Assembly: GCF_022201045.2 (NCBI RefSeq)
Contig: NC_068560.1
Coordinates: forward strand, 30,459,501 to 30,523,500
Source of the DNA: Citrus sinensis
Taxonomy: Eukaryota; Streptophyta; Magnoliopsida; Sapindales; Rutaceae
Length of the DNA: 64,000 nt
Reading direction: 5' to 3'
Below are positions 37,150-49,093 of this stretch, piece after piece. The position numbers were made by a program, and so were the translations under genes. The first letter of the stretch is position 1. Each line of letters begins with the position of its first letter. The notes beneath the pieces were generated by a model. That model was not told the DNA's origin. It searched no databases and saw only the letters and a program-made list of their open reading frames with translations.

Positions 37150-37822
37150 ATTAGGTCTACCCATCATGAAACATCAAAATTCAGGTTGTCCTTGCTGGTG
37201 AAAGGTGCATTGATGCATTATTTGGTTGAATATATTTGTACAGAAACAAGCAATGTACAGAAGGTAGAACCAGGATGCAGAATTCAGTTATTTGTATGCA
37301 GATCAGCCTTTAGCTCTTTCTCTGTTGTTTTTTAAATTTTACACCCAGATTTTTTTTGGTATGCATGGGTGTGGAAAGCTGTCGGTTTTGCACAGTTGTA
37401 TGATTCATTGAAGAGAGTGAAGTAAGAAAGGCATGTACCTTCTTGAATTCTCGAGGATTGAAAGAAGTGAAAAGAAAAAACAAAGTTGTATATAGACGCC
37501 TGGTTTTGAACAAGCTTCAGAATTTTGGTTAGAAACTTTTTGGTACATCCGAAATATAGATGAATTTGAGCCTTTTTTTTTTTTTTTTAATTGGGGCCCC
37601 GCCCAACATCATTTGGAGAGATATTAACCTCCTCAAGACAAAGTTGCTGCACATAGAAAATTAAAACACTAAAAATATAAGAATTATGGAACAAAAATGT
37701 CACGCATTGTCAAGCAACAAAAGTTAGCGTCAATGGTTCAACGATTGAGAGACATGAAGCATACATTTTGATGTACAGGAGCAGCAAAATTGCACTCAAT
37801 TCAACCTTCCGCATCCTACGGG
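37150..37822. other. Convergent intergenic region / 3' UTRs
   Basis: Holds the 3' flanks of the OSCA-like gene (plus strand) and the small plastid-type gene (minus strand). A T18 run near 37571-37588 followed by GGGGCCCCGCCC may mark the A tail of a minus-strand retro-insert, but no duplication was found. Confidence 0.5.
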
Positions 37823-38723
37823 CTAAGTGGCATTTTGATTCGACGTAGAATTAGAATTCTCTTCACTGGATTTATCATTTTCAATTACTTGCATAACGGG
37901 CCACAATGCTTGCAACAATCCACCATTTCCAACGTGCAAGAGGAATACTCGTTGTTTTACCGCAAAACAAGCAGAGACAAACTTGACAAGAACAAAGAAG
38001 CAACTGATGCTTAAAAGTTGACGCTCCTGATCCTGTCCCTGTCCCTGTCCCTGTCGTTGAACAACAACAAAACGAAATCAGAAAAAGATCAAGCATACGC
38101 AGAGGAACAGGATGAATAAGAAGCTAATTATAATTATACCTCAGTTACAGGAAAAAGTTGGTTTAATGTCTCTCTGGAAAAGTCAGACAACAAGCAGCCA
38201 ACAAGGAGACCGAATGGAATCATCAGTTCTTGATTTGTAGAGATGGAAAATACAACATCCGATAAGGAGCTGAAGATGAAGAATGTAACAAGAGACCACT
38301 TGAGCGCTTTCTTTCCAAGTAAAAGCAACCTCTCAAACAGTGTATTCTCAGCTTTCTTCCATTGAAATTGCTTCACTGGTTTGGGAACAGCATCCCACAG
38401 CCTCTTTTTAACAGTTCCCAATTCCAATTTGGCCTTATTTGGTTCGCCACTCTGCGCTGTTATTGAACATTTCGAAAGGATTTGGTGGCGGAAATGGGCT
38501 GACAGTTTCTTAATCTGTACGTATGAAATGAACCAACAAATGCTACCCACTTAGAAATTTGAAAAAAAAAAAAAAAGAAGAAAGAAAGAAGGCGATCGAT
38601 AATCGATCAAAAATACAAATATATATTAAAATAACAGGAGAAGGGTACCTGAAATTTGGCACTGGGAGTGAAAGACACTGCTACTGGTACAGGCACAGAA
38701 GTAGAAGACGCCAGAACCGCCAT
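37823..38723 (-). CDS. Uncharacterised plant membrane protein, probably plastid-targeted
   Basis: Three minus-strand exons (38649-38723, 38140-38514, 37823-38050) join in frame to 225 residues. The N-terminus is Ser/Val/Pro-rich without acidic residues (MAVLASSTSVPVPVAVSFTP), as in chloroplast transit peptides. A basic middle region (VPKPVKQFQWKKAENTLFER) precedes hydrophobic segments (LVTFFIFSSLSDVVFS and PFGLLVGCLLSDF, then ISCFFVLVKFVSACFAV in the last exon). The C-terminus is hydrophilic (ENDKSSEENSNSTSNQNAT). No catalytic motif is recognised and I assign no function. The exon 3 acceptor lies at the edge of a GGACAG hexamer repeat that could give alternative acceptors six bases apart. The frame would also continue past the exon 2 donor for only one codon (TEV-stop), which supports splicing there. 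Confidence 0.75.
38033..38058 (-). repeat. GGACAG hexamer repeat at a splice acceptor
   Basis: Read on the minus strand the intron 2/exon 3 border is CGACAG|GGACAGGGACAGGGAC, so successive AG dinucleotides occur every six bases. Each alternative acceptor would keep the frame and remove one Gly-Gln pair from the protein. Confidence 0.7.
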
Positions 38724-38890
38724 CACTGTTAGCGGCAACACGTCACCTGAGCTTTCTTCTTTCTTCTTTAGGGTTTATCAGGTTGGTTACGGGTATGTAA
38801 AATGGTTGTCGGCCCATTAATAAATTTGGATTAAAAAATTTAAAAAAATTATCAGTCATATAGTTTTAAATGACACCCGTATTAAACGTA

Positions 38891-40637
38891 GGCTCCGTTT
38901 GGTACAGCTTATTAAATAGAGCTTATAACAATAGAGCTTATAGTAATAGAGCTTATACCAATAGAGCTTTTGGACAAAAAGTCATTGGGTGTTTGGTGTT
39001 GAGTGTTAGAAAATGCATATTTATAAAGGAGAAAACCGTCATTTTACATTTCAAGTTTTACTAACAACCCTTACTTTTATGTATTTAACCTTCTTGTGAT
39101 TTAATTACATGTGTTTTATTTTAATTAAGTATTTTATGTATTTTAGGGGCATTATAGTCATTTCACAATAAAAGAGAAATCAGACGGCAAAACGGACATC
39201 ACTTTTGAACTCAGGACGATCAAAAACCTTAGGAGGAGCATAAAAGGAAAAATGGCACTATTCATATGTACGGTACTATTCACGTGTACGGTACTGTCTA
39301 CGTTACTGTTCACAACACTGTTCACATAGACGGATGATGACGTGGCATTGACCGATGATGTGGCATTGACTGATGAGGTGTCACGATCCTGTTGGACTAA
39401 AATTCTTATGTACTGTTGATAGTGACGTGGCAGCATATCAGTGGACGAAAAATCTCGTGTACGGTGCATGCATCACACAGGATTATTTTCAACCAAACCG
39501 CGTTACTGTTCATCCGGGTCAAACCGCGTTACTGTTCAAAGTCGGGTCAAACCGTGTTACTGTTCATCCGCATGGTCAAACCGTGGACTGTTGATTGATG
39601 ACGTGGCGCAATCCTGAGCGTCCAAACTGTTTTTAATCTGATGGCCATGATTTACTCCATGTATCTATAAAAAGGGGGTCTCTCCCCCCTAATTTGATAT
39701 CTCTGAATCCATTTTTGGACTCTGTTTTCTGTAATTCCCTCTCCATCTTGTATTTTCTTCGTATTTTAATAAATTCCCATTTTGCCCCTAGTTCAATTAT
39801 GAGTGGCTAATTTTCTTTCAAGCTTGGGTTGAAGGTGAAGTCTCAACATGTGTCATGGGCTTTATTTGGTAAATTTATTTTCTCTTCCCCTCTAGTTTTT
39901 GTGGATGTTTTGACTTCTCGTCGACAAATAATACTAATCTTGTCTAGTACCGCCTTGGTTTCACCGGCCCTCTAATACAAGGTTATTATTATTTGGCACG
40001 ATAAGCCCTTAGCACCATATTGATTAGAGCGTGGTTCATGAGGTGTGGATTCCCCCCTCATGATTTAATTGGCATTAATAAGGAATATTTAGCCCATGAT
40101 GCATGTTGATGCGGATCCGAATACCCAAGTACGTCATTTCAATAGAATTATCTTCAATCTATTCTCGCAATTGCAAGTCCAATTTTAGAATTTATTATCG
40201 TCATTTCAATTCTAATTTTAGAATAATTTAAATCACTTCCACCACAATTCCAACCACCCATTTACAAAATTAATTCTATATATAATTAAAATCCACCTCC
40301 TCGTGGGATCGACACTCGTCACCATTAGTCTATACTACAATAGATTCGTGCGCTTGCGAGTACATTAAAATTTGCACAATATTTGGTTGCAATAAAAAAA
40401 GTACTTTTGAACCATTAAACTATGTGATATTTTTTATATTATATATTTTTAGAAAAGTTCTATAACCTCTACTCCCAAAAGCTCAAATTTTGAGCTTTTG
40501 CTAGTAGAGGTAAATTAGCTTATTTAAGCTAAAAAAACTCTACTAAAAAAATAACCAAACACTTTAAAAATTTTTAAAAAGTGCTTATACGATTAAATAA
40601 GCATTTATTCCTCTTAAATAAGCCATACCAAACATGC
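38891..40637. mobile_element. Possible 1.75-kb non-autonomous DNA transposon
   Basis: The left end GGCTCCGTTTGGTA is mirrored by TACCAAACATGC on the right, with ACGTA on both outer sides (38886-38890 and 40638-40642). Subterminal AGCTTAT/ATAAGC motifs recur: AATAGAGCTTATA occurs several times on the left and ATAAGC several times on the right in inverse orientation. GGCnCCGTTTGG-like ends are typical of plant hAT-like elements, but the five-base duplication does not fit 8 bp. The interior has a TACTGTTCA-rich minisatellite-like part (39250-39580), a region from 39670 resembling non-coding retroelement transcripts, and CGTGGGATCGACACTCGTC near 40305, so the element may be composite. No transposase frame is present. 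Confidence 0.5.
39255..39580. repeat. Diverged TACTGTTCA / ACGGTACT minisatellite-like region
   Basis: Short motifs such as GTTACTGTTCA, GTACGGTACT and GATGACGTGGCATTGAC recur irregularly with variable spacing. The region is more GC-rich than its neighbours and lies inside the proposed 38891-40637 element. Confidence 0.65.
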
Positions 40638-40642
40638 ACGTA

Positions 40643-42365
40643 CTACAATACTTTTTACATATCTTACTCATTTACCTTAAATTGACAAAATACTTATGCG
40701 GTTCATCAATTTGTTAACTGCCGTTTGCAAGCGCTGTCATCATAAGGGTAATCTAGTCTTTTAAGATAGAAGAAACTTTGATTAAAAAAAAGATATGTCA
40801 TCTCATTTAGCTAGTACAAAATGACATGTCATATGATATATATTGATAAAAATGACATGTCATCCCATTAATCGGATAATTGTTAATAATTGCTAAAAAA
40901 AACTACTTTACAACATAATCTACCCCTCTAAAATTTAACCTAAATTTTTGAAGATCTACTCCTCCAAACTCTAAATGTAATTTTTTATGATAAAATATGT
41001 ATAATTGTAAATAATATGTTGTTAATAATTTTTTATAATATAATATGGATATTTTTTTTTACAAATAATCGTTAATAATATGTACCATCATATTTTTTAA
41101 TAAAAAATTTATTGTTAATAACAAAATTAAAAAAAATTGTGTATTGAAAATTTATGTTAATTTTTTGGGTAAATCTATCTTTTTACCTCATTTTGAGTTT
41201 TAAGGGTGAAATAGTCAATTTACCACAATTATGTTAACTTTCTAAATGCAGTTAACGGATTGGTGGACGGCATAAGTATTTTGTAAACTTAGGGTATACG
41301 AGTAATATACGTGAAAAGTGTTATAGCATATTTGATATAAGTGTTATTTAAAGATATATAACTGATAATTTTATAAAAATCTACTCATTACAAGGCCCTT
41401 TGAATCTTGTTATATTATTGTTATTATTATTATTTGTAGAGTTGGGTCTGGTTGTTGTTGTTATTATTGTTATTGCCGTTGTTATCATTATATATACTAT
41501 TAAATGAGAATTGAGTGGTATATTTGGATTTGAATTCGAATTCGGATTAATCTAAAGTAATAGACTGCCTTCATTATGTTGTTGTTAGTAAACACCATTA
41601 CTTTTTGTTTTAGATCTTCCAAATCATTGTCCGAGGAGATCCTTTTTTAATCCTTTGATATATACACTTTACTATAGAAGAAAATTCACCACCACTCAAT
41701 TTTATAATTAAGGATTGAGTCCCATCTATGGGGACTCTAATCGCTGCCTTCATTAATGTGAAGTCAACCGCTTGGTCAAAATAAACTACTATTAATTGCT
41801 CATTTGAAAAGAAAAACACACAAAGTAGAGATTTTGAATTACATTTATTCATTTAATTTGTATTGTTTAATTGTAAAACTAACGTGTCAAATGAAACAAC
41901 CAATCGGCTAAATTGATGGTTACCATGATTGTTATTTCCTTGAGTTATTCTAAAAGTTACTTGGAATCCCGCTTATTTTCTTAGAGATTTATATAATTTT
42001 ATAGATCTACGCCACCTCCATTCTGTAAATCTATCGATATTCTACTAGGCTATTTTATAAAATTAAAAAAAAAGGTTTTATGTTTTACCCGAAACTTTAA
42101 TCATCGTTTTAGGTAAATAACAAAGAATACAGAATAATAGAACCGTTGCATATACAGAGCAAGTTTCAAATATTTTGCCTAATTAAAAAAATAAACAAAT
42201 ATTTTGATGATGTTGTTGATGCAAATTTTTTGCTTAATGTACAGCGATTGTTTTGTGTTTTGGACTTTTTTCAAAATCCAGTTCTGTGGCTTATTTTTTC
42301 CTTGAGGCGAGTGTTTCAAATTACATGTCTCCTTGTCGTTAATTATTCTGCAAAAAGAAACAATT
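40643..42365. other. AT-rich intergenic DNA
   Basis: No gene recognised. Short direct repeats of AAAATGACATGTCAT occur at 40818-40866, and TTATTATTGTTATT-type runs at 41411-41490. Confidence 0.5.
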
Positions 42366-43310
42366 ATCAAAGGGTGCCGGGGTTGCCGGCAATAACTCTC
42401 TGACGCTCAAGTCAACCTTTTAAATTTGATTGTAAAGAGAGAATTTAGAGAGAGAAGGACAACATTTCCTTACCCTTTTTCTCTTACCTTCAAATGGGGA
42501 GTCTTGGTCTTTATATAGGCAATTTGATCCATGAGGTGAAGGTGCCATCATGACACGTGGCATTGTCTTAGTGACAAGTGTCTGCAAAACTCATGCATAA
42601 AGACACATGTCATTATGTGTCAAGCTTGTTCATAACAAGTAATCTTTGGACATTTGTCATGTTTTTGGGCTATTAACCTTTAATGAACTTTAACTTAAAT
42701 TCAGCACTTATATTGGTTCATGACAAAGAGGATTGATTTTGCAACATTTTGCCTGTAAGTGCATTCTGTACTTATATTTGTTAAATCATGCCTTTGATAT
42801 TTTGCCAAAGCCTTGCCCTTTAGGCGTATTAAGAAATATTTTCTAAGTGTCTAGGTCATTTTTTGCGAGGAATGGATCTAGGTCGTTCTTTATAAAGAAT
42901 AGACATAGGTCATTCTTTGTTAAATCATGTCTTTGGCACTTTGTCGAAGACTCGCCCTTTGGGCATTTTACTTAGAAATATTTTCTAAGTGCTTATGTCG
43001 TTCTTTGCGAAGAATGGACCTAGGTCGTTCTTTGTAAAGAATGGACCTAGGTTGTTCTTTGTTGAATCACGTTTTTAGTTTTTTTATCGTGTCTTGCATT
43101 TAGACGCTTTAGTCAGAATTGTTAGTATCTTGACCGTTCTTATGGAGAACATATTTGAGTTATTTTATATAAAATAATTTCATTGAGCTTATATTTTTCG
43201 TGGGTTTGCATCTTTCATATTTTGATCTAACATATGTCATTCATGATCTCGACACAAAATGATTAGTAGGGCTTGTGCTAGCTGGCCTGTGGTGCTGGGA
43301 GAGAGTATTG
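42366..43310 (+). mobile_element. Repeat-family fragment with 140-bp tandem units
   Basis: It starts with GGGTGCCGG and CTCTCTGACGCTCAAGT (42396-42412), exactly as at 62690-62734, so both belong to one repeat family. Downstream two imperfect units of about 140 bp (42781-42919 and 42920-43061) carry TTAAATCATG, CCCTTTrGGC, AGAAATATTTTCTAAGTG and repeated CCTAGGTCGTTCTTT motifs, and a third partial unit follows. It looks like the non-coding end of a retroelement (LTR or leader), but I found no matching LTR partner. Confidence 0.5.
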
Positions 43311-43864
43311 TTTTATAAAGATAATTATATTTTAATTCACTGATTAATTAAAACAATTCTATTGAGATAAATGGATATAAAAACATTATGATAAAATAAA
43401 CCCAAGGGTAGTACCGATAATTATATGCATAATCGTCTCAGTCACATTCTTTCAACTATTTTAAGCGCAGAACTTTTATTAAAAGAGGAACAAAATTACA
43501 AAATAAAAAGCAGCTAAACAGATATAGAGAATACTATCCAAATTTTTTTTTTTTTTTAAAAAAAACAGATATAGAGGAGAATAAGTACTTCTACTGTAGG
43601 GCTCTCTCTTTGAGAATGAGAACAAGAAGAAGTCAAGTCAGTACTAACTTGACTGATGACTCAGTAATAGAATTTCTCGCTCGTCGTTGACCAATTTAAT
43701 TTAGTTGGTTCTAATTTTGGTTGACCAAATTGGATTGAAGGGGATTCGGATCCGGAATGAATCTTGGAGAATGTTCGGGTGTGAATAAACACATAGTTCG
43801 CTATTTTGTATTTTTTTTTTCAAACTTCCATGTTCTATTTACTAATACGACCAATGTATGAACT

Positions 43865-43898
<34 letters not shown>

Positions 43899-44083
43899 AA
43901 TTGAATCATCTCAAATCACACGAGTTAATGTTCATATTTCTTTCATTTATTAAGAGCAGCTTTGATGGGATTTAAAAATACATGGAAACTTTTTTTTTTA
44001 CCTTACATAATATGGGGCCAACAGCATTTTGTAACGACATTCTGTAAGTAAGCATAGCATTATTGGTGTTTAAACTTTGATTT
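43311..44083. other. Intergenic DNA 3' of BCAT copy 1
   Basis: No gene. Contains a T/A homopolymer near 43541-43565 and a (TA)n tract at about 43864-43899. The part next to 44084 is the 3' UTR of the minus-strand aminotransferase. Confidence 0.55.
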
Positions 44084-46520
44084 TTAAACCTCCACAGTCC
44101 ATCCTTTCTTATCCTCAATAACACCCGTTTGAATTCCTACGAGAGTTGAGTACAATTCCTGATACACCGAGCGTGACCCTGTTTTAAATTCAACTCTGCG
44201 TAGGTTTAAATCGCGTGAGAAAAAACCAGTTAGATAATGGCAAAATTATATAAATTAAGTTGTAACACGTTGTCCCACTTTACGTTTTGTACCTTTTATT
44301 TTGATATGTGATACTGCCCACTGGAGCAACAACTACAGCGGTTCCAGTGCAAAATACTTGGTCGGCATTGATCAGTTCGTCCACAGGAATAACACGTTCC
44401 TCAACCTGTCACAAAAGGAATATGTTACGAGTTCTAAAATTTTTAAGAGTTAATATGCTCCTTTTTTGAGATTTATAGGCTGAAAAATGAAGATATATCG
44501 TCACCTGATAGCCATAATCCCTGGCAATTTCAATTACACTTCTTCTGGTAATCCCTTCAAGAATAGTTCCATTTGTAGCGGGAGTTGAAATTACATTGCC
44601 CTGGAATGATTTTAATAAACGCACATCATTCGATCAAGAAAGCAAAGAGACTGCTTGTGATATCATATGTATGTTTCAATTAACAGGACAGTACCTTTAC
44701 AACAAAAATGTTACAAGAAGAGACTTCCTCCACATTTTTCCTATTGACCGAGTCAAGGTACAAGACATCCGAAAATCCTCTGCTCTTGGCTCGGATTAAT
44801 GCTTTCAGAACCTGCAGGCAAAGATAACGCGTGAAAACATACAGGATACGCAAAAACCTTAATCCATGACTGAGCTTTAGCTTTCCTGATTCCTGGTGAA
44901 ATTCAGGTGTTGATGAAATGACAACGACTACAAGCTTCTCTAACGAGTGTTGGAGAGAATTCACTTACAGGAGCATAATTGCTGATTGCTTTTACCCCTC
45001 CAGCGCCGCCGGGGGCAGCACGGACAAATTCCTCTTCAATGTACAAATTCAGTGGTGCCGAACCTTCCTGTATTAAAATATTTAAATAATCAAATAATCC
45101 CGTCAGTTGATCTGAAATGCGTTGTGTTTAAAATGGTACATAAAATTCACCTTGAAATAGTTTCCGACAGGGGAGGCATATGCGAGGAAAGTGTATTCAG
45201 GTGCTGGACCCAAACCCAACACAGGGCCGCTTCCTATGAGCAATGGCCTGATGTACAGTGTGCCTTTTCCTGGAGGAGGAACCTATGGCATGCAGTTGTG
45301 TTTTAAATTAAGACAAGTTATTGCAGTAACAAATATGTTTTCGACGACCATATACTGTACACGGAGGATTTAATTGACATAATCATTAGTCATTACCCAA
45401 CGCTTGTTAGCAAGAGCTATTTGTTTCACAGCGTCGACAAACTGATCAACGGAGGGTGACGGCATGCACATCCTCTCGGCACCTATCTTCATACGGGAAG
45501 CATTTAGATCTGGCCGGAAGAGAAGAATACGCCCATCTTCTGTCCTGTATGCTTTTGTTCCTTCGTACACTCCCTGGAATGTTTTTTCAAACACCACGAT
45601 ATTGGTCAATATATTGACTTAAGAAACAATTGTCAATAGACAGCTAGTCTTTAGTTCAATTAATACAAAATTGTTTGTTCCGGTTTACTCATCAGGATCC
45701 ACAATACAAGTAATTGTCTGATCTAAATGTTTCTGGAGAACTTATTTGGAGCTTGCCTGTCCATAATTTAAGACTGCTGCTGAAGGGCTTAGCTCAATGT
45801 TTGCGTACCGACTAAGCTGTCCTTGTTTGAAATTTTCGTGTTTAGAACATTTCATGGTGTACATATAATCAGCGGGCTTGATACTAAATCCAAGATTATC
45901 CCAGTCCAAATCAGCGTACTCATCATCACTGCTGGCATCGTCATCCAATAACATAAGGCCAAATTTAAAAGCATTAAAAAGTAAAGACTAAAGAAGAAAG
46001 AACGTTTTACAAGTGTGATATTATTAATTATGTTAGCAAAACTATCGAGCTGCATTGTCGATAGTCATATGTGTTACCTGAAAACAGAGGGTTTGCCCGG
46101 TTGTTGCAGAGAGGCAACATGAGATGTACAGAAATAGCAAGCTCCAAGCTGCCCAAAAAAAAAAATAATAATAATTTCCTTAAACTTGGGGGCTACATCA
46201 CCTAACTGGCAGCTCTATCCCGGACCCTTATTTCTCAAAGCATGATACTAAGAATAGAATAACCTACGACTAAACCTCAAAGGCAACTTGACAATAACTT
46301 GCGGTACTGAAACTACCATTCTGATTTGGGAACCTTTTATCAAAATCTCTGCCCTACGATGATTTATCAGGCAATATATTATGAACATATATGAAATCAA
46401 TAAAAGAAAGAGAAAAAAAAAAAGAAAAAAGAAAAAGACCTTGGACGTCAAAGAAGAAGCAGCAGGTCGAAATAAGTGGATCAAATTGCGGAGGCATGCA
46501 GCACCATCCTTTAGAATCAT
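44084..46520 (-). CDS. BCAT: Branched-chain amino acid aminotransferase, tandem copy 1
   Basis: Ten minus-strand exons (46440-46520, 46078-46148, 45757-45931, 45397-45573, 45151-45282, 44969-45067, 44695-44811, 44505-44600, 44293-44405, 44084-44195) join in frame to 390 residues. It is a fold-type IV PLP aminotransferase that interconverts Leu, Ile and Val with their 2-oxo acids. Seen: [11 protein letters not shown] near the start of the core, [29 protein letters not shown] with the PLP lysine at about 238, [26 protein letters not shown] and [15 protein letters not shown]. The N-terminus ([20 protein letters not shown]) is basic and lacks acidic residues after position 5, as for a mitochondrial or plastid presequence. 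Intron 3 has a GC donor (CAG|GCAAGC). The core resembles BCAT1/2-type plant enzymes. Intron positions equal those of copy 2, so the pair arose by tandem duplication. Confidence 0.93.
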
Positions 46521-46625
46521 GATTCTTGTGTTGTTATTTGCAACAGTGTTCACGACTTTTGGCAGAGTTAATAACCGAGAAGAGAGAAGGATGGAGAATT
46601 TGCAAATGCAGAAGCAAAGCGGCAA

Positions 46626-46634
46626 ATATATATA
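46626..46634 (-). promoter_or_regulatory. Candidate TATA box of BCAT copy 1
   Basis: TATATATAT on the minus strand about 110 bases upstream of the start codon at 46520. The A/T-rich context makes a chance match possible. Confidence 0.4.
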
Positions 46635-47679
46635 CACACATAAGACAGAAGAATTCTACACGCATTAAAAAGTGACCACGTTAGGTTTGCCTGAAAATTG
46701 AAATATGGAGTTTGTAGATTGTGTTTAGAGAATTAACATTTTCTCTTGTTAGTTATTAGTTTATTACTAAATATGAGGGATAAGCAAGACTTGGCGAAAC
46801 GTAAACATATCCATCCAACTTCAATGTTTCATTTTCTGCTCATAATTCCACATCAGACATGTCGTCGATACTGAATTTTGAGAAGTATTTTATTATTTTG
46901 TAGAAAATCTTTTGTACGTATGTTATAGGGATGTAAAACTCTCCAATAGGACCAAGACACATTTATGACAGAATTTTTTAAAAAAAATTGCACACCATAT
47001 TATTTTATTGATTAGTTATATCTTATACGTTACATCACAAAGTATTTTTCATTATTTTGATAAATTCTTAGGGTCATATGATAATGAGACGATCCATTAA
47101 ATAAAAAAATTTGCAAGTCGCACCTATTTTTTTATATATTAAATTATTTGATATTTAAAAATTATATTAAATCTCGAGTAATTTAGATTTGAACTGGGTG
47201 GAACCATTAGAGCGCTAAAAAATTCATAATAAATATTTAACATAATTATATTCTTAAGTCTCGAATTAAAAATTTTAATTAAATTAAAACAACTCCATAT
47301 CACTTCGCATCCAATTATTTATTAAGAGTAAAAGCAGCATTAATGGGTCCAATACTATTAATGGCCCACGGAAGTCTCTCTCTGACTGGCTGACTTCTAT
47401 CTTTGAAAAAAAAAAAAAAAAAAAAAGGAGGCGTTGGTAGCTATGAAGTTTGTCCAATTACCTTCCTACTATTGAATAGATGGAACGTATATAAAGAATA
47501 CACTTGATGTGAAACGAGGGTTAATAATTTATTTGGACTGCTGCGTAATCTTTTATTGACTTGATTTCTCTTGATTTGTTGCTTGACCCGAGGGAGTAGA
47601 ATCTGCTCTTACAGAATGTATATCTCATTGATTAATTCTTGCCTTTATATATAAAGAGAGAAAGTGGGTTTTCAATAGA

Positions 47680-47830
47680 AAATTTCTAATTATATTAAAA
47701 TTAGAAATAAATTAAAAGATAAATAAAAGTATATATTTCATACAGTATAACTATTAATAGATTGTATTAGAATATGTATTTTTTTTATCTTTTATTTAAT
47801 TTCTAATTTTAATATAATCAAATATTCTTA
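47680..47830. mobile_element. AT-rich hairpin MITE
   Basis: The left arm (TTAAAATTAGAAATAAATTA, then AAGATAAA) is the inverse of the right arm (TTTATCTTTTATTTAATTTC, then TAATTTTAA). A diverged relative lies at 6064-6200. It is non-coding and borders are approximate. Confidence 0.6.
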
Positions 47831-48187
47831 ATTATACATTTTCTCATACGATTATTCGAACATATTATTTATATAGTTTAATAGAATCCGACTTACTATA
47901 AAACCAATAATATTTTTATTGGAAATGGAATACTTTCATGGCTACAGCAGCTGCTGCCGTAGCTTTATATTAATAAGCATCAAGGGTGTTGCTGATGAGG
48001 ACGATGATTGATAATTGATGAACCAGATCATTATCTTTTCTTCGTCAAGAAAGCCAATCCCAAATCCCAGTCTAATCACTCAGGTCGTTATCTTTGCTTT
48101 CTCGAAGAGCCAAACCCAGTCTAAGGCAGACATTAATAAAAAAATTCAACTCCATTTATATTTAGAAATTTCCATAACAGAAGATTT

Positions 48188-48243
48188 AAATAGTCCACTT
48201 ATGTCTATCAAAAAAAAGAAAAAAAAGAAATAGTCCACTTATG
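48188..48243. mobile_element. Tiny A-rich insertion with 16-bp target-site duplication
   Basis: AAATAGTCCACTTATG occurs at 48188-48203 and again at 48228-48243, enclosing only 24 bases (TCTATC followed by A-rich sequence). An extremely 5'-truncated retrotransposition leaving just the tail is the simplest reading; replication slippage would not bring the extra TCTATC. Confidence 0.65.
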
Positions 48244-48293
48244 AGATGGATGTTTAATCCTATTTGATATGTTTGTAAATGAGAAGAGTAATG

Positions 48294-48473
48294 ATGTACG
48301 TCTTAAATTTTTTAATCTAAATTCTATCATAAATGACATGTTATTCATTAATTGGTAGGTAATTTTTTATAAGATTTAAGAAAATTAATTATGTTTTCTT
48401 TATTAACCAATTGATGAATAACAAATCATTCATGATAGTATTTTGGGATAAAAAATTTAAGATATGTAGCACT
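48294..48473. mobile_element. Full-length hairpin MITE, about 180 bp
   Basis: Left arm blocks (TCTTAAATTTTTTAAT, then CTATCATAAATGA, then GTTATTCATTAATTGG) are mirrored in order by the right arm (CCAATTGATGAATAAC, then TCATTCATGATAG, then GGGATAAAAAATTTAAGA). Almost the entire element folds back on itself. Outer ends ATGATGTACGTC and GATATGTAGCAC pair partly. No coding potential. Confidence 0.8.
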
Positions 48474-49093
48474 AATTAAATAATAATGTTTATGTGTTAG
48501 ATATAAATTTACTTCATTTCTCATTTTTAGAAATTTTTGTTTTGTGACTTTCAAATGCTTATCCGATGACCTTTTTGGATAATACACCTTTGAATTTAAA
48601 TCGGATGTGAATAATGCTCATCACTTTGCTCAAATTTCCATTGACCTCATTTACACCGCACTTCCCAATTTGTGGATTTTCAGGACTTTTTAATTATCAC
48701 ATATTAACAGAGAAGGAAATCATTTCCGATTCTACTTCTTTACTGGTCCATGTAGGACATGGGCCGACCCGACCCAGGTGGAAGTGACGAAAAACACAAA
48801 TGTAACTCCATTAAAAATCGAATTTCGATTCTATATGACGTGCGAGCAAGTATACATTTGGGATTGCATTAAATTCTCAAACAATCAGCTATATTACAGA
48901 TTTTCAGATAGTTTTAGCTTTCAAGATAACAGACTGGATATTATCAGACAAGATCTACACTTGGCTACTCGCAAGTCGCCTGAGCTCTGATATGAACGTC
49001 CCGTTTACAACTAGAAGATCCGATGATGCTTCAAGCTGAAGTTAGGCGCATGCTTCTGTTCTGTTCACTGCATACCCGATGAATGTGTACTGC

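Larger units (their letters stand above)
46521..49093. other. Spacer between the two BCAT copies
   Basis: Includes the copy 1 promoter side (46521-46700), MITE-like hairpins at about 47680-47830 and 48294-48473, a tiny A-rich insert with duplicated target at 48188-48243, and an A21 run near 47407. No gene is recognised. An open frame at 48778-48990 has no family signal. Confidence 0.55.

Noticed and set aside
37571..37760. Minus-strand retro-insert starting at the T18 run
   Set aside because: No target-site duplication or matching family member was found.
46381..46668. 95-codon plus-strand frame
   Set aside because: Opposite BCAT copy 1 exon 1 and its intron; the start is a Lys-rich translation of an A-rich tract.
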